The notes under the pieces: generated by a model
Told to the model about the DNA's origin: nothing
The model's input: only the letters and a program-made list of their open reading frames with translations
The model's database searches: none
Program-made: the position numbers and the translations under genes
Assembly: GCA_013178125.1 (NCBI GenBank)
Contig: JABLXJ010000002.1
Span: 248,001-312,000, forward strand
DNA: 64,000 bases
Origin: Bacillota bacterium
GTDB taxonomy: Bacteria; Bacillota; SHA-98; Ch115; JABLXJ01
Direction: 5' to 3'
In this document: piece after piece, positions 16,998-25,036 of the stretch
How the letters are laid out: each line of letters opens with the position of its first letter
How positions within the stretch are numbered: the stretch's first letter is position 1

Positions 16998-17103
16998 GTT
17001 ACCCCGTTACCTCAGTACCCCAATACCCCGCTACCCCGCTAGTATCTCGGTACCCCAGTACCCCAGCGCCTCGGCACCCAGCACCCCGTTGCCTCGGTAC
17101 CTC
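16998..17103. repeat. Degenerate 8-bp tandem array
   Basis: About 13 units of consensus NNTACCCC (GTTACCCC, GTTACCTC, AGTACCCC, AATACCCC, GCTACCCC and so on). The period is 8 bp, broken once by an 11-bp unit and once by a 7-bp unit. It lies in the non-coding, pyrimidine-rich stretch upstream of the HTH-nuclease pseudogene. No function is evident. Confidence 0.85.
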
Positions 17104-17209
17104 ACAGCATGCCCACCATCTATTCGGCCTCAATTTATAAATCCATGTTCTACAGCCATATTCTGCGATCATTAATCCGCCTCTACCATCGTTGAATCAA
17201 TATTCATCG

Positions 17210-17384
17210 GTCATCCGGTGAGCATTAATTTACCATCGCAATCTGTCATCCGGTGAATATCGGTTCGCCATTACGGTCAGTTACCCGGTGAGCACCAATT
17301 TGCTGTCATGATTAGTCACCCGGTGAGCACTAATTCATCGCCACGATCAGTCACTCGATGAACATCTGATAATCGGGTGATACT
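17210..17384. repeat. 35-bp tandem array with a palindromic core
   Basis: Five units start at 17210, 17245, 17280, 17315 and 17350, exactly 35 bp apart. The left part is conserved, GTCACCCGGTGAGCA with small changes; the right 20 bp are much more variable. The core TCACC-C-GGTGA is a near-perfect palindrome of 5-bp half sites. A partial sixth unit may follow at about 17385. The rigid spacing and conserved core look like a protein-binding array (iteron-like or operator array) rather than CRISPR, because there is no clean repeat/spacer boundary and no cas gene. Confidence 0.85.
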
Positions 17385-17453
17385 CGGGAGCATTTATTTT
17401 AGAATCCCCAAAAAATGTTCAGGATTTTCGTTACAGATATAGAATAATATGGT

Positions 17454-18391
17454 ATGAATATGGTTCCTAGAGACGTGTTGCTGGATGATGCCCTCGGTAT
17501 ACATGGAAGAATCCTATATGTAGTCATTGCGCTGAATGCCGTTGAGGGACAATGCATAACCCGAATTGGGGAGCTTATGAGGTTGACCGGGTTCCGGAGC
17601 CCAAATACAGTCAGGCGATACCTGAAGCTATTGGTAGACAGGGGTTGGGTAGAGCCTATTAAATCTGATACTAAGTATAAGGCCATAAATTTACACCGGT
17701 TTACCAACACGTCCCAGGGGTTACCGGTGTTGCGTTCCGGGGACGGCGCGCTTGCGGCGCGCCTCCGTTGAAATTTGGCGCGAGGGCATTGCCAAATTTC
17801 AAAGGCCCCGTCACGCAAGCACCGGTAACCCCTGGAAAAGTGGCGATGATTTTTGGACTTATACTTAGATGGAAACTGGTTGTTAAACCTCGGAACCCAA
17901 TCCGGGAGGCTAGGATACGCAAGGCTGAAGAGCTTTGGAAGGCACTGGGTGAGACAACCAATATAGGGGAATTTCTTATGAAGTCGTGGTTGGACCTGCT
18001 AGTGGATGACAAGGATTATGAGGATAATGCCAGACCTGATTTCCTGAAAAACCCGTTAACCGAGCAAAACTTGGAATATGATCGCTACTACCGGAGGGGG
18101 GTGGCATTCGAATTCAATGGACCCCAGCATTATGGCCCAACTGAGCGCTATCCGAATAAGAGGGGGGCCAGAGAGCGGAGGGCGCGTGATCTTGTGAAGA
18201 AAGCGCTCAGCATTGAGAATGGGGTCCAGCTGGTAATTGTCCATTCCCAGGACTTGACGCCCGCAAATATGGTCGCCAAGATTGGGAATCTCCTTCCATT
18301 GCGCGAATTTGACCCCAATGATCCCTATGGGACTGCCTTGCATAAGGCATCCAGGGCCTATATAAGACGTGTAGCGGGGAGATCTATCTGA
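17454..18391 (+). pseudogene. HTH-nuclease gene interrupted by a palindromic element
   Basis: Two frames that together look like one protein. The first encodes a winged-helix domain (ITRIGELMRLTGFRSPNTVR, then YLKLLVDRGWVEP). The second encodes a C-terminal domain with VAFEFNGPQHYGP, RARDLVKKAL and VQLVIVHSQDL, resembling the Vsr/DUF559-like PD-(D/E)XK nuclease fold. The frames differ by 2 nt and are separated by a 122-nt inverted-repeat element at 17714-17835. Removing exactly that element joins ACG TC to A AAA GTG in frame, giving a protein of about 270 residues. Before interruption it probably bound and cut DNA; the 35-bp array just upstream could be its target. The split halves may still be made separately, but no good ribosome binding site precedes the second. 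Confidence 0.65.
17714..17835. mobile_element. 122-nt palindromic insertion (MITE/REP-like)
   Basis: The ends are a 16-bp perfect inverted repeat, CCAGGGGTTACCGGTG and its complement, extending imperfectly to about 30 bp through TTGCGTTCCGGGG. Inside are two further hairpins: GGCGCGC around 17746-17762, and TTGAAATTTGGC paired with GCCAAATTTCAA around 17768-17802. No transposase and no target duplication are visible. Absence of duplication, hairpin ends and the GGGGACGG-like motif are compatible with mobilisation in trans by an IS200/RAYT-type enzyme, which is inference. It sits inside the HTH-nuclease gene. Confidence 0.7.
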
Positions 18392-18441
18392 TAGTCAAAT
18401 ACCTGATAGCTAATATCTGATAATTAGATAAATATACCAAC

Positions 18442-19134
18442 TTGAGGCAAAATCGGGGTAGAGTCGATGGTATCGTTCTCTCACTGCCTGGCGATGACTC
18501 GGTGTTTGAGCTGGTGGAAGTGTTCAAGGACAGGGGCATCCCAATAGTGAACTGCCAGGGGTCCAGGAAGATACAGGGTGTCGACAGGGTTATATGTGAC
18601 GACGCCAGAGGCGGTTATCTGGCGGCGAAACACCTTGCAGACTTTGGGCATCGACGAATCGGCATAATAGCTGTAAAGGGCAGCACGACGAGTGCAATAC
18701 GGCTGGATGGGTGCCGGGGAGCGCTGGATGAGGCTGGGATCGATCTCCCACCCCAACTGGTGGTCGAGGCCCCAGATTTTTCAGAGAAGGCCGGCTACAC
18801 CGGGACAAAGCTTCTATTGATGCGCGGGGAACGTCCTACTGCCATAATCGCATCCAACGACTTGATGGCCCTGGGCGTATTGGATGCCCTTGGAGAGGAG
18901 AATTTAGGTATTCCCGGGGATGTATCTGTAGTTGGCTTCGATAATACATTCGCGACTGTCACGCGGCCACGTCTTACAACAGTGGGACTCCCGATGTATA
19001 TGGCCGGCCAGATCACCGCCCAGCTCCTACTGGAGCGGATCGACGGGCGTTACCATGGTGAGCCGAGGGAAGTGAGTTTACCTGAGGAGCTCATCCAGAG
19101 GGGGTCCACGGCCCCACTGAAGATTCTAACTTAA
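18442..19134 (+). pseudogene. LacI-family regulator lacking its DNA-binding domain
   Basis: About 230 residues matching the ligand-binding core of LacI/GalR regulators: RVDGIVLSLPGDD, DDARGGYLAAKHLADFGHRRIG, IIASNDLMALGVLDALGEE, and IPGDVSVVGFDN with a C-terminal LLLERIDG. The N-terminal HTH, hinge and the first strand of the periplasmic-binding fold, roughly 100 residues, are absent, and the preceding 50 nt do not encode them. The TTG at 18442 has no convincing ribosome binding site. It is probably a remnant of the regulator of the adjacent alpha-galactoside operon, cut off when the scarred region formed upstream. A ligand-binding protein made from an internal start cannot be excluded. Confidence 0.75.
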
Positions 19135-19162
19135 TACCCAAATAACAATGCTCGGAGAAAGC

Positions 19163-19227
19163 GAGGCAATATTCTGGTGGAGATGAGGCAATATCCTGGT
19201 GGAGATAAGATAATGCCCGGGGGAAAT
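19163..19227. repeat. 22-bp tandem repeat, three units
   Basis: GAGGCAATATTCTGGTGGAG-type units at 19163 and 19185 differ at one position; a third, diverged unit follows at 19207. It lies in the leader before the sugar-binding protein gene. Confidence 0.8.
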
Positions 19228-19336
19228 AGGGGGCTTCAGCATCAGGGGGAGGTGATGTTTCGTAGAAAACTAGACGTGAAGAGGGAAGAGAGTAGTCTCC
19301 TGAAGTAATTCACTAATTTGAAGGAGGAGAGAAGAG

Positions 19337-20617
19337 ATGAGTCTCCGCAAAAGAGGGAAAACGGTGCCCAGTGTGTTAATAGCGGCAATTCTAATTCTGT
19401 GCTTCGCTGGAGTATATGCGCAGGCCGCCGAGACAATAACCGTGTACGGACCGTGGCCTGACGTAGCGGACACTATTCGCGACCTCTATAACCAATTTAC
19501 AGCCCAGACCGGTATCAAGGTCAAATGGGAGCCCGCCCAGACGGATTTCCCATCCCATGTGACTAAGATAACAACCCTCCTCAGCTCTGGGGATGGAAGC
19601 TACGATGTTATATGGCTGGACGATCAGATAGTCTGCAACGCCGGAAAGGCCGGCTGGCTGGAGCCGCTCGAGGGGAAATACGCCTTGCCCAAGGGGTATC
19701 TGGATGACTGGCCGGCTGGTGTTGTGCATGATTCAGCATATGTAAACGGCAAGTTATACAGGGTAATAGGCCAGGTGGAGGCCATGTGGACATTTTACCG
19801 GAAAGACCTTTACAAAAAGGCCGGGGTTGCTCCGCCAGCGACCTGGGATGAACTGGTGCAGGTCGGCAAGAAGCTGACTTCTGGCGAGGGTGGGGCGGGC
19901 AAGCGATGGGGCCTCTTGATAAGCGGCCAGAAGGGCGGTATGCTTTCAAACGAATTGACACTCTACATGCTGCAGGCAGGTGGCTCCTCCATCGATTACA
20001 GCCTTCCTGGTTCCAAGGTCGCTCTCCAATTCATGTATGATCTTGTATACAAGCATCATATAGCTCCTGAGTCTTCCTTTGCCACTGACTACAACCTGGC
20101 CGCCGAAGGCTTCAAGAAGGGCATCTGGGCTACCTGGTTCACCTGGCAGGGCTTCTACAGCGTGTTCAAGAGCGATAAGCAGTTCATAGCGGACGCGCCT
20201 ATCGATGACAAGGTGGGGGTGACCAGGGCTCTAAAGGGCCCGGCGAATGATTATACGATCTCCGGAAGCTGGGGATGGACCATCAATAAGTTCTCGAGAC
20301 ATAAAAATGCGGCCCTCAAGTTCATCCTGTTCCTTAGCTCCGTTGATGCCCAGAAGGCCTGGGCTAAGGCTGGTCGCCCGCCGGCGCGCCTCTCGGTGAT
20401 GAAGGACTCCGAGTTATGGAAGGTGAACCCACCTAACAAGCTGTGGAGCGATTACGGTTCCACCGTTCGCGGCCGGCCTCTCATGACGGTGCCGCGGACG
20501 AATGAGGTTATGGAGGCGCAGGAGGACTGGGCCCACAAATTCCTCACTGGGCAGGTGGATATAAATACCGCGCTTACACAGGGCGATAAGGCGATGAAGG
20601 CTATAATGAAAGAATAA
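19337..20617 (+). CDS. Sugar ABC transporter substrate-binding protein
   Basis: A 426-residue family 1 extracellular solute-binding protein. The N-terminus MSLRKRGKTV, a hydrophobic stretch and cleavage near YAQAAE form a Sec signal peptide; no lipobox cysteine follows, though the gene is in a monoderm-like setting. The mature part begins TITVYGPWPDVADTI, and the C-terminal part has FSRHKNAALKFILFLSS, typical of MalE/UgpB-type proteins. ATG lies 7 nt after GGAGGAGAG. With the two permeases, it should import an alpha-galactoside such as melibiose or raffinose, judged from the GH4 and GH36 genes downstream. Confidence 0.9.
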   Translation: MSLRKRGKTVPSVLIAAILILCFAGVYAQAAETITVYGPWPDVADTIRDLYNQFTAQTGIKVKWEPAQTDFPSHVTKITTLLSSGDGSYDVIWLDDQIVCNAGKAGWLEPLEGKYALPKGYLDDWPAGVVHDSAYVNGKLYRVIGQVEAMWTFYRKDLYKKAGVAPPATWDELVQVGKKLTSGEGGAGKRWGLLISGQKGGMLSNELTLYMLQAGGSSIDYSLPGSKVALQFMYDLVYKHHIAPESSFATDYNLAAEGFKKGIWATWFTWQGFYSVFKSDKQFIADAPIDDKVGVTRALKGPANDYTISGSWGWTINKFSRHKNAALKFILFLSSVDAQKAWAKAGRPPARLSVMKDSELWKVNPPNKLWSDYGSTVRGRPLMTVPRTNEVMEAQEDWAHKFLTGQVDINTALTQGDKAMKAIMKE

Positions 20618-20823
20618 GAGGGCTCGAGTTTGAGGGGGACCCGGCCTATGGTAAATAGCGATATATCGATAGCGGTATATTGGCCGGGCGGTATATTGAG
20701 TAATGGTATGCCGGGCCCCCGGCTGCTATTTGATGTTTTAGCACTTCGGCGCGCCAGCGGGATCGCTTGGTTGAGTCGCCTGAGGTCCAGGGGTCAAATG
20801 CTTGAAAGAGAGGTCGAACCATC

Positions 20824-21762
20824 ATGAGCTTAGCTGAGTATCGAAAGAGCTTGGCCGGCCATCAAAAGCATCAAAAGCGCGCCGTATATAGGGCGTTATT
20901 CCCGTGGTTGCTTATCTTGCCTGCGGTGGCTCTGCGGGGTTTTACGGCGGTCTATCCGATCGCAGACACATTCCGGCTCTCGCTCACAAATCTTCACTTC
21001 GTCCGCGGCACCAATGATTTCGTGGGGCTCTCTAATTATATTGCTATTTTCCATGATGCAAAAATCCTAGATTCTTTGCGCTTTACATTCATCTTTACTA
21101 TACTCTCAACCGGTCTGCATTTTATCGCCGGCCTGATCATCGCATCGCTCCTGAATCTTCCCCTCAGGATCAAGGGGCTCTTGCGCACGGTTAACCTGCT
21201 TCCCTGGGCTATCCCGACCATCGTAATGGCTATAGCCGGCCAGTATATGTTCCAACCTGAATTCGGACTGGTCAATGATTTATATAATTTCCTTTTCTCC
21301 ACCCACTCGAGGCCGGTCTGGCTAAGCTCGGTTTGGGGCGCGCGATCCGCGGTGATCCTGGTTGATGTATGGAAGAATGTTCCCTTTCTTGCCATTGTTC
21401 TCCTGGCGGGCATGCAGGGAATCCCCCTTGAACTCAATGAAGCTGCGAGAGTCGACGGAGCTTCGGGCTTTAAGATATTTACATCCATAACCCTGCCGCT
21501 CCTGGCTCCCACTATGGTGACTATGGCCATCTTCGTATCTCTCTTTCGTCTTTTCAGTTTCGACCTTGTCTACGGCCTGACCAAAGGTGGGCCCGGCACC
21601 GCTACATCGCTCCTCGCCTATCGAACCTATTACGATGCCTTCAATGCCCTGAGTTTTGGCTATGCCGCCACAACCGCTTTCCTGCTTTTTAGCATGGTCG
21701 CGATATTGGGCCTGATAGGATTTGGTGCACTGCGATTCGTGGAAAGACGATATGGAAGTTGA
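20824..21762 (+). CDS. Sugar ABC transporter permease, MalF/UgpA type
   Basis: A 312-residue inner-membrane protein with six transmembrane segments. The cytoplasmic EAA loop is LNEAARVDGASGFKIFTSIT near 205-225, which contacts the ATPase. The C-terminal VYGLTKGGPGTATSLLAY is typical of the MalF branch. It follows the binding protein after a 206-nt spacer in which no gene is seen, and precedes the second permease by 75 nt. No ATPase gene is in the operon; these carbohydrate transporters often share an MsmK/UgpC-type ATPase encoded elsewhere. Confidence 0.9.
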   Translation: MSLAEYRKSLAGHQKHQKRAVYRALFPWLLILPAVALRGFTAVYPIADTFRLSLTNLHFVRGTNDFVGLSNYIAIFHDAKILDSLRFTFIFTILSTGLHFIAGLIIASLLNLPLRIKGLLRTVNLLPWAIPTIVMAIAGQYMFQPEFGLVNDLYNFLFSTHSRPVWLSSVWGARSAVILVDVWKNVPFLAIVLLAGMQGIPLELNEAARVDGASGFKIFTSITLPLLAPTMVTMAIFVSLFRLFSFDLVYGLTKGGPGTATSLLAYRTYYDAFNALSFGYAATTAFLLFSMVAILGLIGFGALRFVERRYGS

Positions 21763-21837
21763 AGTCGGGTTTATTCAATTTAACCGGGGCGCCGGTGACC
21801 GGGACGCCGGCCTGGATCGGAGTAGGAGGATGAATAT

Positions 21838-22713
21838 ATGCCCAGCGGATTTGGTAAACCAGCGGCATCCAGACGTATAAGCTCGAGGAATCTTCATTTA
21901 GTAGTGTTAGGAGTGGCTATATTCGGGTTTCTCTTTACCGACCTCGTACCCGTATACTGGATCGCGCTCTCAGCATTTACCCCGAGAGGCGAGCTATTTG
22001 CAGATAAGTTCAGGTATCTGCCGCTCCACGTTAGCATCGAGAACTTCCGTCTGGTATTTGAGAGCATCCCGTATGGCCGATATTTCCTGAATTCACTAAT
22101 TGTATGCTTCTCGTCCACCCTCATCGTCAGTATCGTAAGCTTCCTGGCGTCGTACCCCTTCGCAAGATTGCGATTCCGCGGTCGCGACTTCGTATTCATG
22201 CTGTTTCTCGCTTCGATGATGCTCCCGCCGATGTCGACGGTTATCCCCCTATTTAAATTATTCCGGGATTTTGGCTTGCTGAACACCCTGGGGGGCTTAA
22301 TACTTGTATACTCAAGCGCTCTCTTGCCGTTTACTATTTGGATTTTTACGAGCTTCTTCCGCCAGGTGCCCGCTGAGCTGGAGGACGCCGCACGCATAGA
22401 TGGTGCCGGGTTTGGACACATACTCCTCCAAATAGTTGCCCCGCTAATGCGGCCTATTTTGTCGAGCATGTTTATCATAAACTTCATTTCAGCATGGAAC
22501 GAGCTGGTCTGGCCGTTGATCTTTTGCACCCGGACTGATGCAAAACTCCTTACAGTCGGCCTGACTGAGGCCGCGACTACCCAGTCTTTCTATACCCCAT
22601 GGGAGAATATAAGCGCTATGGCGGTCATGATGATCGTCCCGGTCACTGTCCTGGTGCTTGTCTTTCAGCGCCAGATAATGGCAGGCCTGATGTCGGGGGC
22701 GTTTAAGGAGTGA
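21838..22713 (+). CDS. Sugar ABC transporter permease, MalG/UgpE type
   Basis: A 291-residue membrane protein with six hydrophobic segments; the EAA loop is ELEDAARIDGAGFGHILLQI near 180-200. The ATG is 7-8 nt after GTAGGAGGA. Its stop overlaps a GTG start option of the next gene, so the permease and the UroD-like gene are probably coupled. It forms the heterodimeric channel with the preceding permease. No nucleotide-binding partner lies nearby. Confidence 0.9.
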   Translation: MPSGFGKPAASRRISSRNLHLVVLGVAIFGFLFTDLVPVYWIALSAFTPRGELFADKFRYLPLHVSIENFRLVFESIPYGRYFLNSLIVCFSSTLIVSIVSFLASYPFARLRFRGRDFVFMLFLASMMLPPMSTVIPLFKLFRDFGLLNTLGGLILVYSSALLPFTIWIFTSFFRQVPAELEDAARIDGAGFGHILLQIVAPLMRPILSSMFIINFISAWNELVWPLIFCTRTDAKLLTVGLTEAATTQSFYTPWENISAMAVMMIVPVTVLVLVFQRQIMAGLMSGAFKE

Positions 22714-22721
22714 AGCTTGAT

Positions 22722-23801
22722 ATGACACCACGGGAGAGAATCCTCGCTGCGATAGACCGGACCTCTGTCGATCGTATCCCCGCAGACTACTGGGGCACGG
22801 ATGAAGTAACCGCGGCCCTTATGAGGCATTTCGGGGTATCTGACGCCAGTCAGCTCTGGCGGAAACTCAACATAGATAAGATCATAAACGTCGGTCCCCA
22901 GCATACAGGCCCAGTTCTCGATGGTGGAGACGGCTCGAGGCGCGACTACTGGGGGGTAGGCTACAAACCCCAACCCTACGGCAGCGGCGCCGGAGCCTGC
23001 GATGGCGTCTATTATGAAATGTGCCATCATCCCATCGGTCATCTCAAGACCATAGAGGAAATAAAGGCTGCCTATGAGTGGCCGAGGGCAGACTGGTTCG
23101 ATTTCTCTGGTGTGGCCAGGGAATGCGATAAATACCCCGATTACGCCATAGAGGCAGGTTATATTGCGCCATTTTACATGTTCAATAACATCCGCGGCCT
23201 CGAACAATCCCTGATCGACCTCGCGGCGGATGAGGAACTCTCGAGATACATAATCGATAAGGTGTGTAGCTTTCTCTATGACTATCATGAGCGGCTCTTC
23301 GAGGCGGGGAGGGGCAGGATAGATATAACGCAGGTAACCGATGACTTCGGAAGCCAGACGGGGCTCCTTATCAGCATAGACATGTTCAGGAAATACTTCA
23401 AGCCCCACTATAAGCGCTTCATAAAGCTCGCCAGGGATTTCGGCATAAAGGTATTTCACCACGATGACGGGGCCATGAGGCCGCTCATCCCCGAGCTCAT
23501 AGAGCTTGGCATAGACATCCTCAACCCCATCCAGTCAACCTGCCCTGGAATGGATCGTTCGGAGCTCAAGCGCGAATTCGGCGGGAGGCTGTGTTTTCAT
23601 GGTGGTGTTGATAACCAGAAGGTCCTGCCCTTTGGCACGGTCGATGAGGTAAGGCAGGAGGTTATAGACTGCCTCGACCAGCTCGGATCTGACGGCACCG
23701 GGTATATCCTGGCGCCCTGTCATAATATCCAGCCCAACACGCCGATTGAGAATATACTTGCCATGTATGAAGTCGCACATGAGTATTTCAGGGGTGCATA
23801 A
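22722..23801 (+). CDS. Uroporphyrinogen decarboxylase (URO-D) fold protein
   Basis: About 359 residues. It begins TPRERILAAIDRTSVDRIPADYWG, the standard opening of URO-D-like proteins, and has ITQVTDDFGSQTGLLISIDMFRKY with FKPHYKRF, then FHHDDGAMRPLIPELIELGI and a C-terminal ILAPCHNIQPNTPIENILAMY. The HxDG and CHNIQ parts match the methylcobamide:CoM methyltransferase-like branch (MtaA/CmuA-type), not the heme enzyme, since the hemE Asp-rich N-terminal arginines are missing. The ATG at 22722 is 12 nt from AAGGAG; GTG at 22710 is also in frame. In this sugar operon its substrate is unknown; no corrinoid protein gene is adjacent. Confidence 0.75.
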   Translation: MTPRERILAAIDRTSVDRIPADYWGTDEVTAALMRHFGVSDASQLWRKLNIDKIINVGPQHTGPVLDGGDGSRRDYWGVGYKPQPYGSGAGACDGVYYEMCHHPIGHLKTIEEIKAAYEWPRADWFDFSGVARECDKYPDYAIEAGYIAPFYMFNNIRGLEQSLIDLAADEELSRYIIDKVCSFLYDYHERLFEAGRGRIDITQVTDDFGSQTGLLISIDMFRKYFKPHYKRFIKLARDFGIKVFHHDDGAMRPLIPELIELGIDILNPIQSTCPGMDRSELKREFGGRLCFHGGVDNQKVLPFGTVDEVRQEVIDCLDQLGSDGTGYILAPCHNIQPNTPIENILAMYEVAHEYFRGA

Positions 23802-23880
23802 TAAACGTCAGTCAAGATCATCAGTCAAGCCAGTTAAGTTAGTTGATCATAAGTTAGTTGGTCAATAGAGGAGAGGCCGG

Positions 23881-24993
23881 GTGATGTTGATGCTATATAA
23901 AGAAGATTGGGAGGATGTTGCCCGCCGTTTTGAAGCCTGGTGGGAGGGGGAGGTCATCGATAGGGTGGCTCTCCAGGTGACAGCCCCGAAAAATGGCTAT
24001 CATGGTAGATCCTATGCCCGGGAGCCTCATAGCGAGATCCCGTCCCTTGAACCCCTTAAAGATCCAAAACGCCGGTGGACAGATATTGAATATGTCATAG
24101 CAAAGAATGACGAATATTTCCGGTCGACCTTCTGGGGAGGAGAGGCGTTTCCCTGTCTCTGGGTGAATCTAGGCCCCGACATTTTTGCCGCTTATTTAGG
24201 ATGCGAACTCAGTTTCGCTGAGGATACGACGTGGTCGCGGCCGTTTATTGACTCATGGGAGCCGTTCCCGCGAATTGAGCTCGATCCGGAGAATGCATGG
24301 TGGCGGCTGACAAAAGAGATGACGGCCGCGGCCGTAGAAGCAGGGAAGGGGAAATACTTCGTTGGGATTACGGATATCCACGGCGGCGGCGATGCCCTGG
24401 CGGCAATGAGGGGGCCTGACAGGCTATGTATTGATTTACTGGAAAGCCCCGATAAGATCAAACGGGCTATGGAGAGCTTAAAACCCATCTGGTATACCGT
24501 CTTCGAGGAGCTTCACGAGATCGTCCAGCGGAGAATGAAGGGGTCGTCGACCTGGTTGAATGTATGGTCCCCGGATCGCATGTACCCACTTTCCTGCGAT
24601 TTCTCCTGCATGATATCGCCCGATATGTTCAGTGAGTTCTTCTTGCCGGAGATTATCGACCAAGCCAACTGGCTTGATCATTCCATCTATCATTTAGATG
24701 GACCGGGTGCCATACCCCACCTGGATTTGTTGCTGGAAATGGAGAAACTTCATGGAATACAGTGGGTGCCAGGCGCCGCCTCCGAGTCGATGCTGAAGTG
24801 GGTGCCGCTGCTCAGGAGGATCCAGCGCGCAGGGAAGATACTCCATCTCTCGGTGATATCTGAGGAGGTGGAGCCCCTGCTCAGAGAGCTTTCCCCGGAA
24901 GGCTTGATGCTTTCGACGTCGTGTGATTCCGAGGAGGATGCGAGACAGCTCCTTGAGATCGCAGTCCGGGCGGTTTCCCGTCGCGCTGGCTAA
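23881..24993 (+). CDS. Second URO-D-fold-like protein
   Basis: About 370 residues, rich in Trp. The start is GTG 7 nt after AGGAG or the ATG at 23884. It begins EDWEDVARRFEAWWEGEVIDRVAL and contains GGDALAAMRGPDRLCIDLLE, then CDFSCMISPDMFSEFFLPEI, YHLDGPGAIPHLDLLL and GIQWVPGA. These match a group of uncharacterised URO-D-superfamily proteins often found beside glycosidase and sugar ABC genes. The similarity to the preceding protein is in fold features only. A role in handling a modified sugar or methyl group is possible, but nothing in the sequence shows it. Confidence 0.65.
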   Translation: MMLMLYKEDWEDVARRFEAWWEGEVIDRVALQVTAPKNGYHGRSYAREPHSEIPSLEPLKDPKRRWTDIEYVIAKNDEYFRSTFWGGEAFPCLWVNLGPDIFAAYLGCELSFAEDTTWSRPFIDSWEPFPRIELDPENAWWRLTKEMTAAAVEAGKGKYFVGITDIHGGGDALAAMRGPDRLCIDLLESPDKIKRAMESLKPIWYTVFEELHEIVQRRMKGSSTWLNVWSPDRMYPLSCDFSCMISPDMFSEFFLPEIIDQANWLDHSIYHLDGPGAIPHLDLLLEMEKLHGIQWVPGAASESMLKWVPLLRRIQRAGKILHLSVISEEVEPLLRELSPEGLMLSTSCDSEEDARQLLEIAVRAVSRRAG

Positions 24994-25036
24994 GTCAGGT
25001 CTATTATATTGAGAGTTGGGATGAGGAGGGATTCCA

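Noticed and set aside
17210-17384. CRISPR array
   Set aside because: No uniform repeat/spacer division, units diverge gradually, and no cas genes are in the window.
20630-20827. 65-codon ORF between the sugar-binding protein and permease genes
   Set aside because: TTG start without ribosome binding site and no conserved features.
22722-23801. hemE (true uroporphyrinogen decarboxylase)
   Set aside because: No heme genes nearby, and the sequence has the HxDG and CHNIQ features of the methyltransferase-like branch.
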